From Plasmopara viticola (lineage: Eukaryota > Oomycota > Peronosporomycetes > Peronosporales > Peronosporaceae), in the NCBI GenBank assembly GCA_001695595.3, contig MBPM02000095.1:186001-250000 (forward strand): a DNA stretch of 64,000 bases. The letters run 5' to 3'. Each line of letters opens with the position of its first letter. Position 1 is the stretch's first letter. Both the position numbers and the translations under genes were made by a program. The notes below the pieces were generated by a model that saw nothing but the letters and a program-made list of their open reading frames with translations, did not search any database and was not told the DNA's origin. This document shows, one piece after another, positions 12,700 through 23,787 of this stretch.

Positions 12700-15110
12700 A
12701 GTTGGGGGCTTGTAGAAGGTAGTCTTGTCTCTTCCGTGTCTCCCGAACGTATTTTTCACGAAACTCGAGATACAGTATACTAGTTACTGAATCGGCTCTC
12801 GCACCAATCTACGCCGAATAATCAATTTACTGACAAAGCAAATTTGACAATTAAGTCGTACATATGCTTCCATTGCCATGAGAGGTCGTGAAGTTTGCTA
12901 AAAGCGACGTCAAGGATCTGGAGGCAATCGTAACAAATAGAGAAATACAAACTTTTTTTTCATCAATCGCAAGCTGATAAAATCTTTGGCTGATTCATGC
13001 AAAAATACCGGAAGATGTGAGGTTCGATAAATGTACCCGCGGTAAACTTGTTTTGGTGCGTGTCTTTCACTCATATAGATGTTATTTTAATGACACGAGG
13101 GCGACAGAAATTTGTGGCCTCTTCGACGCCATGGAACATTCATTCAATCTAGCAACTTCTAAAGCGAATGATCGGATTGCGACGGTACAATCCTGAGAGC
13201 AACATCCACAACTTACAAAAACGACGGAAGAATGTAAAAGTTAATCCGATTTCTCCTATTTGCCGTTAATGCATGTTCTACAATACTTAAAGCCTCATAT
13301 GACAAATGTTATCACGATATCCTATCCAGTTGATCGTTTTACCGAGAAGGCTGATAGACTGCAACGAGATTCCAAGCATACCGGCAAGCTGAAAATTGTA
13401 TGGCTGAAAAATATCTGAAGAAAACAAAATCGACAAGTTTACCCGCGCCAAATTCGGTGTGAAGGCCTGCGACCACAGAGTCACTCGGAGAAGTTATCCA
13501 GTCACGGCTTATCCGATGTGATTACGATAGTACATTTATGCGAGAAACATTTACGAGACGAAGGCTGACACCAATCGAAGCAGAACAGATAGAGGGATGT
13601 AGAAGGTGGACCTGTCACGTTTGTGAGTCATTACCGTATGCTCTACGATACTTGAAGCCCCATGTGCCAAATACTCACACGGAACTTGACCCGATCTGCG
13701 CTTATTAATTATTCCACCGACAAGGCTGATTTAAGAACAACGACACACACTTGTTCTTAATGTCACAAAAGGTCAGAAAGAGTGCTGAATTCAACAACAG
13801 TGCATATAAAATACTCGAAGCAGAAAGAGGCATGATTTTTTTACAACATCAATTGCACCAAAAGGGCAACGCTGAGAAAAGATTACAGCTGAATTATTAG
13901 AAGAACTGATACTGACATGGTAGAAGAGATATGTCCGCGACAAAGTTTGCGTTGGTGCGTGTGATTTACTCTATAGCAGTGCCACTCAAGGGAAAAATCA
14001 CGATTGCAATTGGGCATTCAAACACATCGGCAAGTTTCAATGCAAGATCCCGGCAAATTTAGGTGTGCTATGACGACATTACGACGGTATATTCATGCAA
14101 TTAAGAACTGCAAGTCAAAGGCTAATAGCATGCAAGGTAAGAATAAGAGGAGGGTAGAAGGTAGACCTCTTTCTTCAGTAAGTCTTATACGTTTATTATA
14201 AGATAGTTGAAGCCCCAAGGACGCAATACTCGATTAATTCTATGCCAAATGACCACTATATTGACAAGGTCTGTTTGACAACTAAACTCGGCGTTTGTTC
14301 TTATTGTTTCAAGTAATCATGGAGTGTGTTGAATACGACAACAAGGATGTGGAGACAATCGTAGCAGGTGACATAATGTAGATATTTTTTCCAAACTAAA
14401 TGCGCCGAGAATGCAAGTCTATCAGCAAGCTGCAAGACCCTATAGCTATATTATGCGACAAAAACGAAGAGGATTGAGTTTGATTTCGCGACAGACTTCG
14501 TACGAATTATCAAAATGATGGGTACCGTAGTGCCACACTAAAAGACACAAAAGAAGACTGTTTTGACAAAAAGAAACCTTTTTTCACATCAGCAACATAT
14601 AATGGGACTGAACAGGCAAGCTTGGATGCGCAAAAGCGATATTACGACGGCAATGTGAGTAATGATTAGACTGTTGCAACTCCGAGAAGCGGTTAGAGCA
14701 GAGAGGAAGTAGCCCTGACCCTTTTGTTAGTCTTAAATAAGTTCTTTACAGTAGTTGACACCAATATGTTAACACTAACACGGCACTCGTTCCAATTTAC
14801 GCTAATCGTAATTCCATCAACATTGCTGAACTGGTTAGCTTGTTTGACTGTTTTGAGAGATCATGAAGTGCTGAGCGCTACAACGAGCCTCTTGGGATAG
14901 TCGTTGCAGGCAGGCCACACAGTCTATATCTGAACAAAGATCACGCCGAGAAGGTAAGCCCGCTTGCAAGCCGTAAGACTCTATATGTAGCTCATGCAAA
15001 AGTATTGAAAATGATGACATTCAATTATTTTTTGCAACAAACTCGGTGTTGGTGCCGAAATAGACGGTGATTTGCTTAGCTAACGGAAGATTTATACGCT
15101 ATATCACATT
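12700..15110. repeat. Degenerate tandem repeat array, unit about 0.37-0.56 kb
   Basis: At least five diverged units recur with shared landmarks in constant order. A tagaaggt(a/g)g-like start occurs near 12,712, 13,600 and 14,155, with weaker matches near 13,235 and 14,703. It is followed by a tt(g)aagccc block, a gacaaggctgattt-like block, an ttcaac(a/c)a...ggatctggaggcaatcgta block (clear at 12.91 and 14.35 kb) and a gttggtgcgtgt block (13.05, 13.95, 15.04 kb). Spacing between units is roughly 495, 365, 557 and 550 bp, so units also vary by deletion. No coding potential is seen. It is a satellite-like array that has decayed considerably. Confidence 0.55.
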
Positions 15111-15119
15111 AGTATAATT

Positions 15120-18100
15120 AGCTCGCAGTTTAAAATGTTGCTGCTTTTGAAAACAGTGAAGATGGTAAATGAAGACCGAGCTCTAATAAGATCTGTACTT
15201 GGGCCTTATAATACGAAAAGATTGGCGATCGAGGAGCATTAATAAGTTGGCCGCAAAGTCAGGCATTCTGACACCAGGACGGTGTCGATTACAAGGTTTT
15301 CGTTTAAACATAATGCAAGAAGGCCCACACGATAGAGAAACAGCGCAATTGATCCAGCAAAAACGACATCGAAGACATAAAAGAACAATCAGAAAGGATA
15401 ACACGTGCGCTGATATAAACTGTAGCAAGAATGACCATTAACTGATAAGGATGAGTACTGCCCTGAGTGCCTGACAAGAAAGGGAGGTAAATTTCTAAGC
15501 TCTTTAAAGACAGATATCTAGAACATGTAAAAAAAAGACGGTAACTTAATCATCTTACAGAAGTTGAGAATATAAGGACACTGCTCGCAGTCTATATTTC
15601 TGTTGCTGTCAACTTAAATTGGAAGCAACTTTTCCCAACTTAATCCAATGACCCACGGGAAAGAAGAACAGCGCTCGTTTAAGTCAAAAAGTAAAGCATT
15701 CTAACAAAGACGTCAAAGGTAGGTCAGAACGGTTGACACGTGCGGTAATGAAAGGCGTACAAGAATGGGCATACACCTTTGGCATTGAGTACTGCCTTGC
15801 GTACCTGGCTGAAAAACTTGGGGTAAGATCTCTCTAATCTTTTTAGAAAGCAATTAATTGAAGCATGCCAAAGAGGAACGGTTATTTACTTATCAATCAA
15901 ACTTAGACAGGAAAGGCGTACGTTTCATCACAATTGTAAAATTAGCTAGCAGTGCAAAATTTGTTGCCTATCGAAGTGAGCAAATACGTTTAATGAATAC
16001 CTTTCATGTCTAAGCTGGTACTTGGGTTTTGTAAGGCAAAGTAGCGAACATCAAGAAACAAGAATTGTCAGATCGTCAGGTTTGGCGCCAGGACGGTGTC
16101 GATACCAAAGTTCCTCCTTAGTACAAACTCAGAAGACTTACATGAAGTAACAAGAATGGCCAAATTTATCTAACGATGCGAACTGCCTTGAGTACCTGCT
16201 TGAAAAAAATTCGAGCAACATGTCCTTGGACCTTTTTCGGAGTAAAGGTCTGGAGCATGGCAAAAGGTGCGACTATTTACTACTCATCCAAACCTGTATA
16301 GCAGAGTAGGACATTTCGTCACAAAATAGCTTGCAGTGCAGAAATTTGTTGACTATTAAATTCAGCGAAGACGTCTATCAAGACCGGGCTCTGTTCTAGC
16401 TGGTTAGGGCACTATGTGGCAAAGAAATTTATCTCCGAAGGGCAAATACGGAACTACCGTTGAAGCGTTCTGACACAAGGAAAATGTCGACCAGAACGTT
16501 CTCCGCCTAACTATAGAGTAACCAAATTTACATAAATTCAGAATGAGGCAGCTGCCAAAAAACATATGTGAATCACTCCACCGAAGACAATTAAGGTCGA
16601 TCTGGGAGGATGACACATGCGAAAGGGAAAGGCGTAGCAAGAAAGGCCATACTTTTTCGTGATAAGTACTGTCTTGAGTACCTAATTTAGAAGCCTGTCC
16701 AATTTTTTTTTCTATTGTAACGTTTTTGGTCACTCTTGTATATAGGTGGCTAACTACCCGTTCACAACGCGTGGAGAACTTCAACTTACGCTTTGTTTAC
16801 CCAGGGTTTTTTCGGAGCCGGCACCGTCCTGGTGTCAGGACGCCTTGCTTTTCGGCCGACCTGTTCTTGCTCCTTGATGCACTATCTTTTTGTCTTATAA
16901 CGCTTGAATAAAAATATAAACGGAGCTTGGGCTTTATTAAGCATCTTTTTGTAATCGAAAAGCAGCAAACACCTTGAAACGCGAGCTAATTCTTACAATA
17001 AACAAAAGTTCTCATTTCATTCCTGGTCTAAAATCTAACCTCTAGCATAGGTCAAAGTCAAGTCACCCCAAACCTTTCCAAACAAGGGCTTAAAGCAGTA
17101 CTCATCGTGAAATGAACATGCCCATTCCTTCCACACCTTCCATTACCGCACGTATGACCTTCTACTTTTACATTCGATTCCTTTGCTTCGGGCGCGCACA
17201 CTATAACTCAAACGTTTGTGTTATAGAGAGTGCTCTACTTTTCAATCCTTTGGCTAACACCTCACTGACGGCCGGACTATTTTTCAACCTTGATGTCCAC
17301 TCTTTTCGCTGATGGCTTTGTTGCTCAAGTTCACTTTCGTGGCTCACTTTGACTGCTGAAACAATCTTACACTTCGATGTCCAAAATCTCGTTGCAAAAC
17401 GATCTGACCCCAAGTTGTTTGGAGCTTAGTATCTGAAGGATGACTTTAAAAGCATCCATAGTTTTTGGACTGCGAGCTGTTTCCAACAACGCGATAAACA
17501 TCCTTATATATCATTATGGCTAGATGGGTAAGCAAATAACTATTTATATCTGGCATGTCCTGGGTACTTGTCACTGGCAGAGTTTGAAGACATGCACACA
17601 AGATTTTTATAAACAGGTGCTCAAAGCAATATATGTCATAGGAAAATATGAAGATTCTTGCTAAGCCTTTCAATATCGCACGTGCCATCCTTCCCGATCA
17701 ACCTTTGATGTCTTCATTAGAGTAATTGTGGCTTTTTCATCGTAGCAGGCGCACCGTTCTCATTTTTTGTTACACTTTCTTTAGTTGGGGATCTTTTTGA
17801 CACCGTCTTCAAACCAGAACTCATGCTTCATCTACTCCAGATGTATTTACAAATCCTGGATAAATTCCTATATAAAATTTGAAGACTTGTCACAGTAATT
17901 TGACTAGCAACTCAAGGCAGTACTTATAGCTAGAGTTCTTTTACAGAACGCTTCAATTTGTGTTCAGACTAGTCTTGCCCTTTGATCTACCTCATGCGCA
18001 AATTTGATCAAATTAAGATGAAAACGTTATATAGAGACCAAACTTTTTTAAATAATACTAAAGTATACTAGGCACGATCTTCTATAATGTACGTGCACTT

Positions 18101-18300
18101 AGAAGGTGCTATAAAATGTCAATAAAAAGCTCTTTGACCCCGCACTCATCTCAAGCAAGCTTTCCGTCATTTTTTTACGCCTTTCGATATCGTAAGAAGA
18201 GTCTTTTGATGTTCATGTCAAAGCGAATTTTTTCTTACGTGTCTGCTGTTTTGACTTCTAGCCCTTACTTAGTGAGGGCATGTGACGGCACGGATTATGG
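15120..18300. repeat. Second degenerate tandem array with direct and inverted copies
   Basis: The landmark gacaccaggacggtgtcga and close variants lies on the + strand near 15,270, 16,084 and 16,471 (weaker near 15,700). A second landmark, gct(a/c/t)gcagtgcaaaa...gttg, recurs near 15,121, 15,573, 15,945 and 16,335, giving a unit of about 370-450 bp. From about 16.8 kb the same landmark appears reverse-complemented (gcaccgtcctggtgtcagg at about 16,821, weaker near 17,256 and 17,791). The array therefore switches orientation at about 16.70-16.80 kb. No gene is supported inside it. Confidence 0.55.
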
Positions 18301-18611
18301 GTTCAGTAATTTTATGCATTAAAAGTAACAGGAGCGAGAACTGTCTAAGTTTATCGTTAACCTACATATGCGCTTTCTACATTTAAGAAGAGTTCAGCCC
18401 TAGGCCGATGCCTTTAACAAGATCAACAAGAAGTAAGAAGTTATCATTGTCGGGTCGATTGCGACAATGAATATAACGCTCTGGTCCACCTTTTACGGTA
18501 GAGAAGCTATTCTGCTTTTCTCTGTCCTTTGTACCTTTCAAACATGATGATCCACGTCTTGGCAACCATGTAAAAAGAAGAGCGCTTATTGTAAGCGGGG
18601 TATCACACTTG

Positions 18612-18992
18612 TGTGACGTAATCGTCGTCACAGGCAGGTTTGCTGGTAACGGCTACCACGCCATAAAATTACATTATTTCTATACCAGAAGAAAGGTTCA
18701 CATGTCCCATAATGCTTGAAAATCAAAATACTTTATTGGCTGGAAATAATCTAGGATGTGTAAGAAGCCAAATGGAGTAAAGAAGAATGATAGTTTTTAA
18801 TATGGTAGCAGTAGATGGCTGAGAGCCACCATTTAGGCTGTGACAAGGAGTTCGTAAGTGCTTTCCATTTAGGATCACTCTTATTTGCTTTACGCAGCTG
18901 TAACTCTCCTCCGTCACCGACTTTGCTCCGCTCATCCCCAAAGCCTCGTTTAACTATCAGCCTTTAAAAGCTTCCTCCAGCTTTGTGTAACA
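18612..18992 (+). repeat. Solo LTR of a Ty3/gypsy chromovirus with 5-bp target duplication
   Basis: The 381-bp element begins TGTGACGTAA and ends TGTGTAACA. It matches the LTRs at 38,617-39,026, 55,438-55,843 and 61,119-61,528. It is flanked on both sides by ACTTG (18,607-18,611 and 18,993-18,997), a perfect 5-bp target-site duplication. No internal gag-pol lies next to it, so it most likely arose by LTR-LTR recombination after insertion in the forward orientation. Confidence 0.85.
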
Positions 18993-20063
18993 ACTTGCTA
19001 CGCCTTCCACCTTCGCTGTGAAACTCTTCGAGACCGATATCTTGTGTTTTTATCAAAAGACCCGCTTTCTATGACGTGTTAATTGTTTTGCTTACGAAGA
19101 CCTCTCTTTCGCTTGGTTGAAGCATGCGGCATCAGTGTACCAAGAATTCGACATCCTGGCCTTAAAACTTCTCACTAGCGAAAACTTGGCATCATTCTCC
19201 TAGTCCTATACCTCAAAACATCAAAAAACGATTGAGCAATTTTTCGTGAGAAGACAAGGTCAAATGAGAACTTCGAAAGAAATCGAGCAGCAGAATTGTC
19301 AGCGTTGATGATTATCCGTACATTGGAAAGCAAAGTGTCATGCTTAATGGAATCTTTCGAGCGAAGTGAAGTGATTTGGCGCTGCATAGTCGTGCAGTCG
19401 TCTTAAAGCTCTGCACTTATCCTTTTCTGTTATATTTGCCAGTCTTTTTTGTTTGTGGACTCTGTTGCGTGACATTTGTATCGGCAAAGGAAAACCCTTA
19501 TAAGCGGGTACAACGGAAAGAGCGCGCACAAAGTACAAAACGGATGGCTGCAGCAAAAGACATAATTGTGTGCTGCTGAGCCGGTGAATCTGCTGATGTA
19601 CTTGACGAGCATATTATTAATCTGCTATATTTTTATCGACAGCTATATTTGGTCCTTCGAAGGTAGAATTTTGCTTGCATATGTAACTGAGACCTGTCAG
19701 TTCGGCTCACACTTTTCTACATAGCTTTCCAGTGCCTGTCGAGTGTTTGGAGCACATTGAATTCAACTCTACTTTGGCTTGCCTCAATACAAGCACAATG
19801 GTGTGTACGTTTGTCGCCTATGCATGTCAAGCCAGTGTAACTAAAAAACAATTGACGGCATACAAGTATGGGATGGTTGAAAATAATCAGGTCTTGAAGC
19901 TGATAATGTCGACTAGGTAAAGATCGGAATCGTGAGTGATCGCCCACCAAAAGTGCGTGTATCTTCCTGCACGCCTTCGTGCTGCGTGACCCCGAGAAAG
20001 TCGTTTAATAGTATTAGAATGGAGTAAATTAAGCCGTACACTTTCAGTGTGGTATTACTTCGA
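18993..20063. other. Intergenic, no gene seen
   Basis: Between the solo LTR and the PDH E1-beta gene I see only short unsupported frames on both strands and no recognisable repeat boundary. The last 100-150 bp probably contain the promoter of the downstream gene. Confidence 0.5.
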
Positions 20064-20068
20064 CCAAT
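20064..20068 (+). promoter_or_regulatory. CCAAT box upstream of PDH E1-beta gene
   Basis: A CCAAT pentamer in the context cgaccaatca lies 124-128 bp upstream of the ATG at 20,192, a usual distance for a eukaryotic CCAAT box. It is only a motif match. Confidence 0.3.
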
Positions 20069-20191
20069 CACAACAGTATGATCTGAAAATTCTAGCTTTT
20101 AAGCCAACAGTCTGCTTGGAGCTGCGTCGGCCGTCCGTATAATTTCGTAATTTGCGGCGCACAAAGCACATCTAGTTCCCCTCTTTCTAAA

Positions 20192-21329
20192 ATGGCGCTT
20201 CGTCGCATATTGACTACCAGGAAAGTATTTCAGGGCTTGCTGCACCGATCCATGGCCACTGTGGCAAACGAAATGACGGTGCGTGATGCTCTCAACACAG
20301 CGATGGATGAGGAGCTCGCTCGCGACGATGAAGTGTTCCTCATGGGCGAGGAGGTCGCTGAGTACAATGGCGCCTATAAAGTCTCTAAAGGATTGTGGGA
20401 AAAATACGGTGATAAGCGAATTATCGACACGCCTATCACAGAACAAGGATTCACGGGCCTTGCGGTTGGGGCTGCTTACCACAACACTAAGCCCATCGTC
20501 GAATTCATGACATTTAACTTCGCGATGCAGGCTATCGATCAAATAATCAATTCGGCTGCTAAGCAATTTTACATGTCCAACGGTGACATTCACGTGCCCA
20601 TTGTATTTCGAGGATCCAATGGCCCTGCCGCTGGTGTTGGTACGTAATGTACCTCATACTGATTGTTAATCAAAGAGTAATTTGCTTTGTTACCATTAAC
20701 TTATAGCCGCTCAGCACTCGCAGTGTTATGCCGCATGGTACGGCAGCGTACCTGGACTCAAAGTGGTGGCTCCATTCGACTCAGAGGACGCTCGCGGTCT
20801 GCTTAAGGCAGCTATCCGCGATCCCAACCCGGTCGTAGTGCTCGAGAATGAGCTCCTGTACGGTGTCTCATACCCTGTGTCTAAAGAGGCTCAGGAAAAG
20901 GACTTCTTGATTGAGATTGGCAAGGCCAAGATAATGAAGCAAGGAAAGGATGTCACTCTGGTTGCGTTTTCTCGCATGGTGGGTGAGGCACTCGAGGCTG
21001 CAGCCGTCCTTGCCGAGGAAGGTGTTGATGCTGAAGTGATAAATTTGCGCTCCATTCGTCCATTTGACCGTCAGGCCATCATTGACTCTGTTAAAAAGAC
21101 TAACCGCATTGTGTCAATCGAAGAAGGCTGGGGTCAACATGGTATTGGTGCCGAAATTGCTGGTATTATAATGGAGACTGAAGCGTTTGACTATCTTGAC
21201 GCTCCCTTGGAGCGGGTGACGGGAACGGATGTGCCGATGCCTTACGCCGACAATCTGGAAAAGCTGTGTCTGCCCCAGGTCGTTGATATCGTTGCCGCTG
21301 CTAAGCGCACGTTAGCGCGTAACCTGTAA
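20192..21329 (+). CDS. PDHB: Pyruvate dehydrogenase E1 component subunit beta, mitochondrial
   Basis: Two exons, 20,192-20,639 and 20,707-21,329, encode 356 residues, close to the usual eukaryotic length. The 67-nt intron (20,640-20,706, GTACGT...TATAG) is placed by continuity of the conserved GVAAQHSQ stretch. The protein is the thiamine-diphosphate-dependent half of the E1 heterotetramer that decarboxylates pyruvate and feeds acetyl groups to E2 in the mitochondrial matrix. Visible hallmarks are an Arg-rich, acid-free presequence (about 1-24), the [20 protein letters not shown] block carrying the cofactor-activating Glu (53/54), [32 protein letters not shown], and the C-terminal transketolase domain with [11 protein letters not shown] and [11 protein letters not shown]. 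No defect is seen. The reverse-strand frame over 20,099-20,593 is a shadow. Confidence 0.97.
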
Positions 21330-21636
21330 ACAAGTCATTTTGGATGCTGTTAAGTTTAGGAAGAGAACGTTGTTGCCCAAACATTTGTAGTCGGATAGAT
21401 ATTGCGTTACAAAGAATTTGGCAGAGCTGAGCATGTGCTCACTCAAATTTATGCAGCAACGAGCTGTACGCCCGAGCAGAAAACAATGGAATGGTTGACA
21501 ATTGAGTATAGATCCGTATAGTCCACCTAATAAGGTAGTGCCTAACCATAACATTGATCTAGTGCCCATCTTTATCCAAAAGCTACGGTATTAAACATGA
21601 TAAAAGAAAAAATTGCTGGAAGTCTCGAATCAAAGC

Positions 21637-22993
21637 TTAGAAGCCAAACTCGCCAAAGAAATCAACATCCTTCTTGGCTTTCTCCTTTTTCACAACCGAC
21701 GATGGAGCAGTAGCTACGGAGATAGTAGAAGTCATAAAGTCGCTACCGGTCGTGAACGCTTTCGATGAAGGTGGGTTTAAAGGATCGTAGCTGCTGCTGT
21801 TCGTAGTAATTGATGAAGTCTGCTCCTCCTTGGGCTGCTGTGTCGGCATGTAGAAGTCGGTGGTAGTTTTACCGCTGCTGTTGCTTAGCTGCGGGTCCAA
21901 CCACAAGTCGTTGGAATGATCGCAGCTTGAGGATGTCGTGCTGCTGTGAGAACTGCCAATGCCAGCGTATTTGCCAGTGGCAGACAGCTCAGCGTTTATA
22001 TGGGGAAATGAGCTCATTCCATTCAAGTTTCCATATGCATATCCACCTCCGTTAACTGCAGACTGTGCAGTTTGAAGCAGAGATGAGGCACCACTAGAAA
22101 GCACGGACCAACCCGAAGAGGCCGAAGACTTTACATTCTCTGATAATGCTGGGTCTTGAATGGCGCTCTGTACGTAGGACCAACCAGACGACACTTTGAG
22201 CCCAAGGCCCCCTTCCTTGACGAGACATGCTGCTGAGCTGGCGGCCGTTGTGACCGTGCCAGTTAAAATGCCTAGCGCTCCTGTAAGGTCTCCTAGAGTT
22301 CCAGATTGGGCGTGCGGTGCACGCGTTTCGCCTTCACTTCCGATACCCTGCATGCCGTTTCCCCCAAACTTGGCGACCATGCGGGCACGAGCCTCTTCAC
22401 GTAGCTTCATCTGACGTGTAGCATATTGCTGGTCTGACTCACCCTTAAGTGCCTCCACACCACGGTTGTCACCTCCTTCTCCAGCATACGCAGCTGTAGA
22501 GAAGGGATATGAAGCTGACTTACGCGTGCTCGAATTCCATTTTGGAAGCGATGACGGAACGCGTCCCTCGATAACGGCCATCAATCGCTGGCGATATGCT
22601 TCTGCCTGAGGTGTGTTATATTTCTCGCTGATGGACAGATTTGTAGGAACACCTGCACCAAGGAAGGCAGAGCGGAATGCGTCGTTACCGCCCTTTTGCA
22701 TTTGTAGTACCTGCTTATCAGTCCATGAATCCATAGTGACCGACCGCACAAATGAAATATGCACCCCCAACCCACGGTGGTGGCCCGAGCACTCGAGACA
22801 CATAAAGGTGCCGTAGGAGACCGTTGCCCATTGAGGGTATGGTGCGTCGCAGTCAACACAGCGCTGCAAAGAAAAGAAGTTTTACAAAGTCACATTAAAA
22901 TTGAACTGAAAAACAAAGGATTAGTCGACATACGTTGTTGCCCGGTAGGCGCCGCAGCTCTTGCTGGGTCTCCATGGGCATTTGGTGCGCCAT
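21637..22993 (-). CDS. ArfGAP1-type ADP-ribosylation factor GTPase-activating protein
   Basis: Exon 1 is 22,993-22,934 (20 codons) and exon 2 is 22,863-21,637, giving 428 residues. The 70-nt intron (22,864-22,933, GTATGT...TTGCAG) is needed to supply the N-terminal METQQELRRLPGNN that precedes the zinc finger. ArfGAP domain: C22-x2-C25-x16-C42-x2-C45 with the arginine finger R50 in HHRGLGVHIS, then FVRSVTMDSW. This is the same spacing I recall for mammalian ArfGAP1. The protein should stimulate GTP hydrolysis by Arf on Golgi membranes and so control COPI coats. The C-terminal half is Ser/Gly-rich with two SSGWS motifs (about 245-285) that may form lipid-packing amphipathic segments, and it ends in DVDFFGEFGF. 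It lies tail-to-tail with the PDH gene, about 300 bp apart. Confidence 0.93.
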
Positions 22994-23787
22994 TCTACGG
23001 CTGTTAGAAAATTTGAGGTTTTGTGTTTGTAAGTACTGGCACTGTTTCGAGGATTAACAAAGCAGCAAAATCAGCCAATCAAAATGCTGCAAGATATGCA
23101 GAAATTGCGCTTCGGCTTTACATCCTTGCTGTAAGTAAGCACAATCAGTGGAACGTCAATATTGGTGATCTTGACTTTCTTGCGTAAAGCAGTTGTCGAG
23201 AAGCGGGTTATGTCATGACACGTCCACTAAAAAAACTTTGTGCCCAGCATCTTAAACGGAAGCGTCAGTATATTACCATGAGTAAGTTTATTGTAAATGA
23301 GTGGAAGACCGCTTTTGGGATGTCGTAACAAAAGCTCTGTTTCAGTTCAAGCCCCAAATGCGACATGAGCAACGCTACGTTAGCGTGGCGATACGTCGTC
23401 ATTTAATAACTCACGTATATTGGAGCTGCGCTTGCAGTGTCACTGTGTAGAGTGGCAAGCGCTTGTATTACTAGTCCCTGCGCAAGTCAGCAATTGCTCG
23501 TGTAATGGACCAACTGTGTGGTGGTTGCATTAAGTAGCGCAGTAATGATATTTCGCATTTCGCTTGCCGAATGAGTATACTTGCAGCAGGAGAAGTAAGG
23601 CTATGAAGTTCGGGGGCCTCTTTTATAAGCTGCGAATGAGTAAGCAGTCCCACGAAAGCGAATGGCATGGCGCGTGACGTTGTGGCTACTTAAAATTTGG
23701 CAAATTTAATTGTCTAAGTGGCTGCTTATCGGTATACGGAAAAGATTATTTTACAATGGCAACCATGGCAACACTTAAGACTTTTCA
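22994..23787. other. Intergenic, probable ArfGAP promoter; no gene seen
   Basis: This 0.8-kb stretch separates the start of the ArfGAP gene from the stop of the TTL-like gene. An inverted CCAAT box (23,075-23,079 on the + strand) lies 82 bp upstream of the ArfGAP ATG. No frame in it looks coding. Confidence 0.4.

Noticed and set aside
20099..20593. 164-codon reverse-strand frame antisense to PDH E1-beta
   Set aside because: It mirrors the codon pattern of the strongly conserved forward gene and has no recognisable feature.
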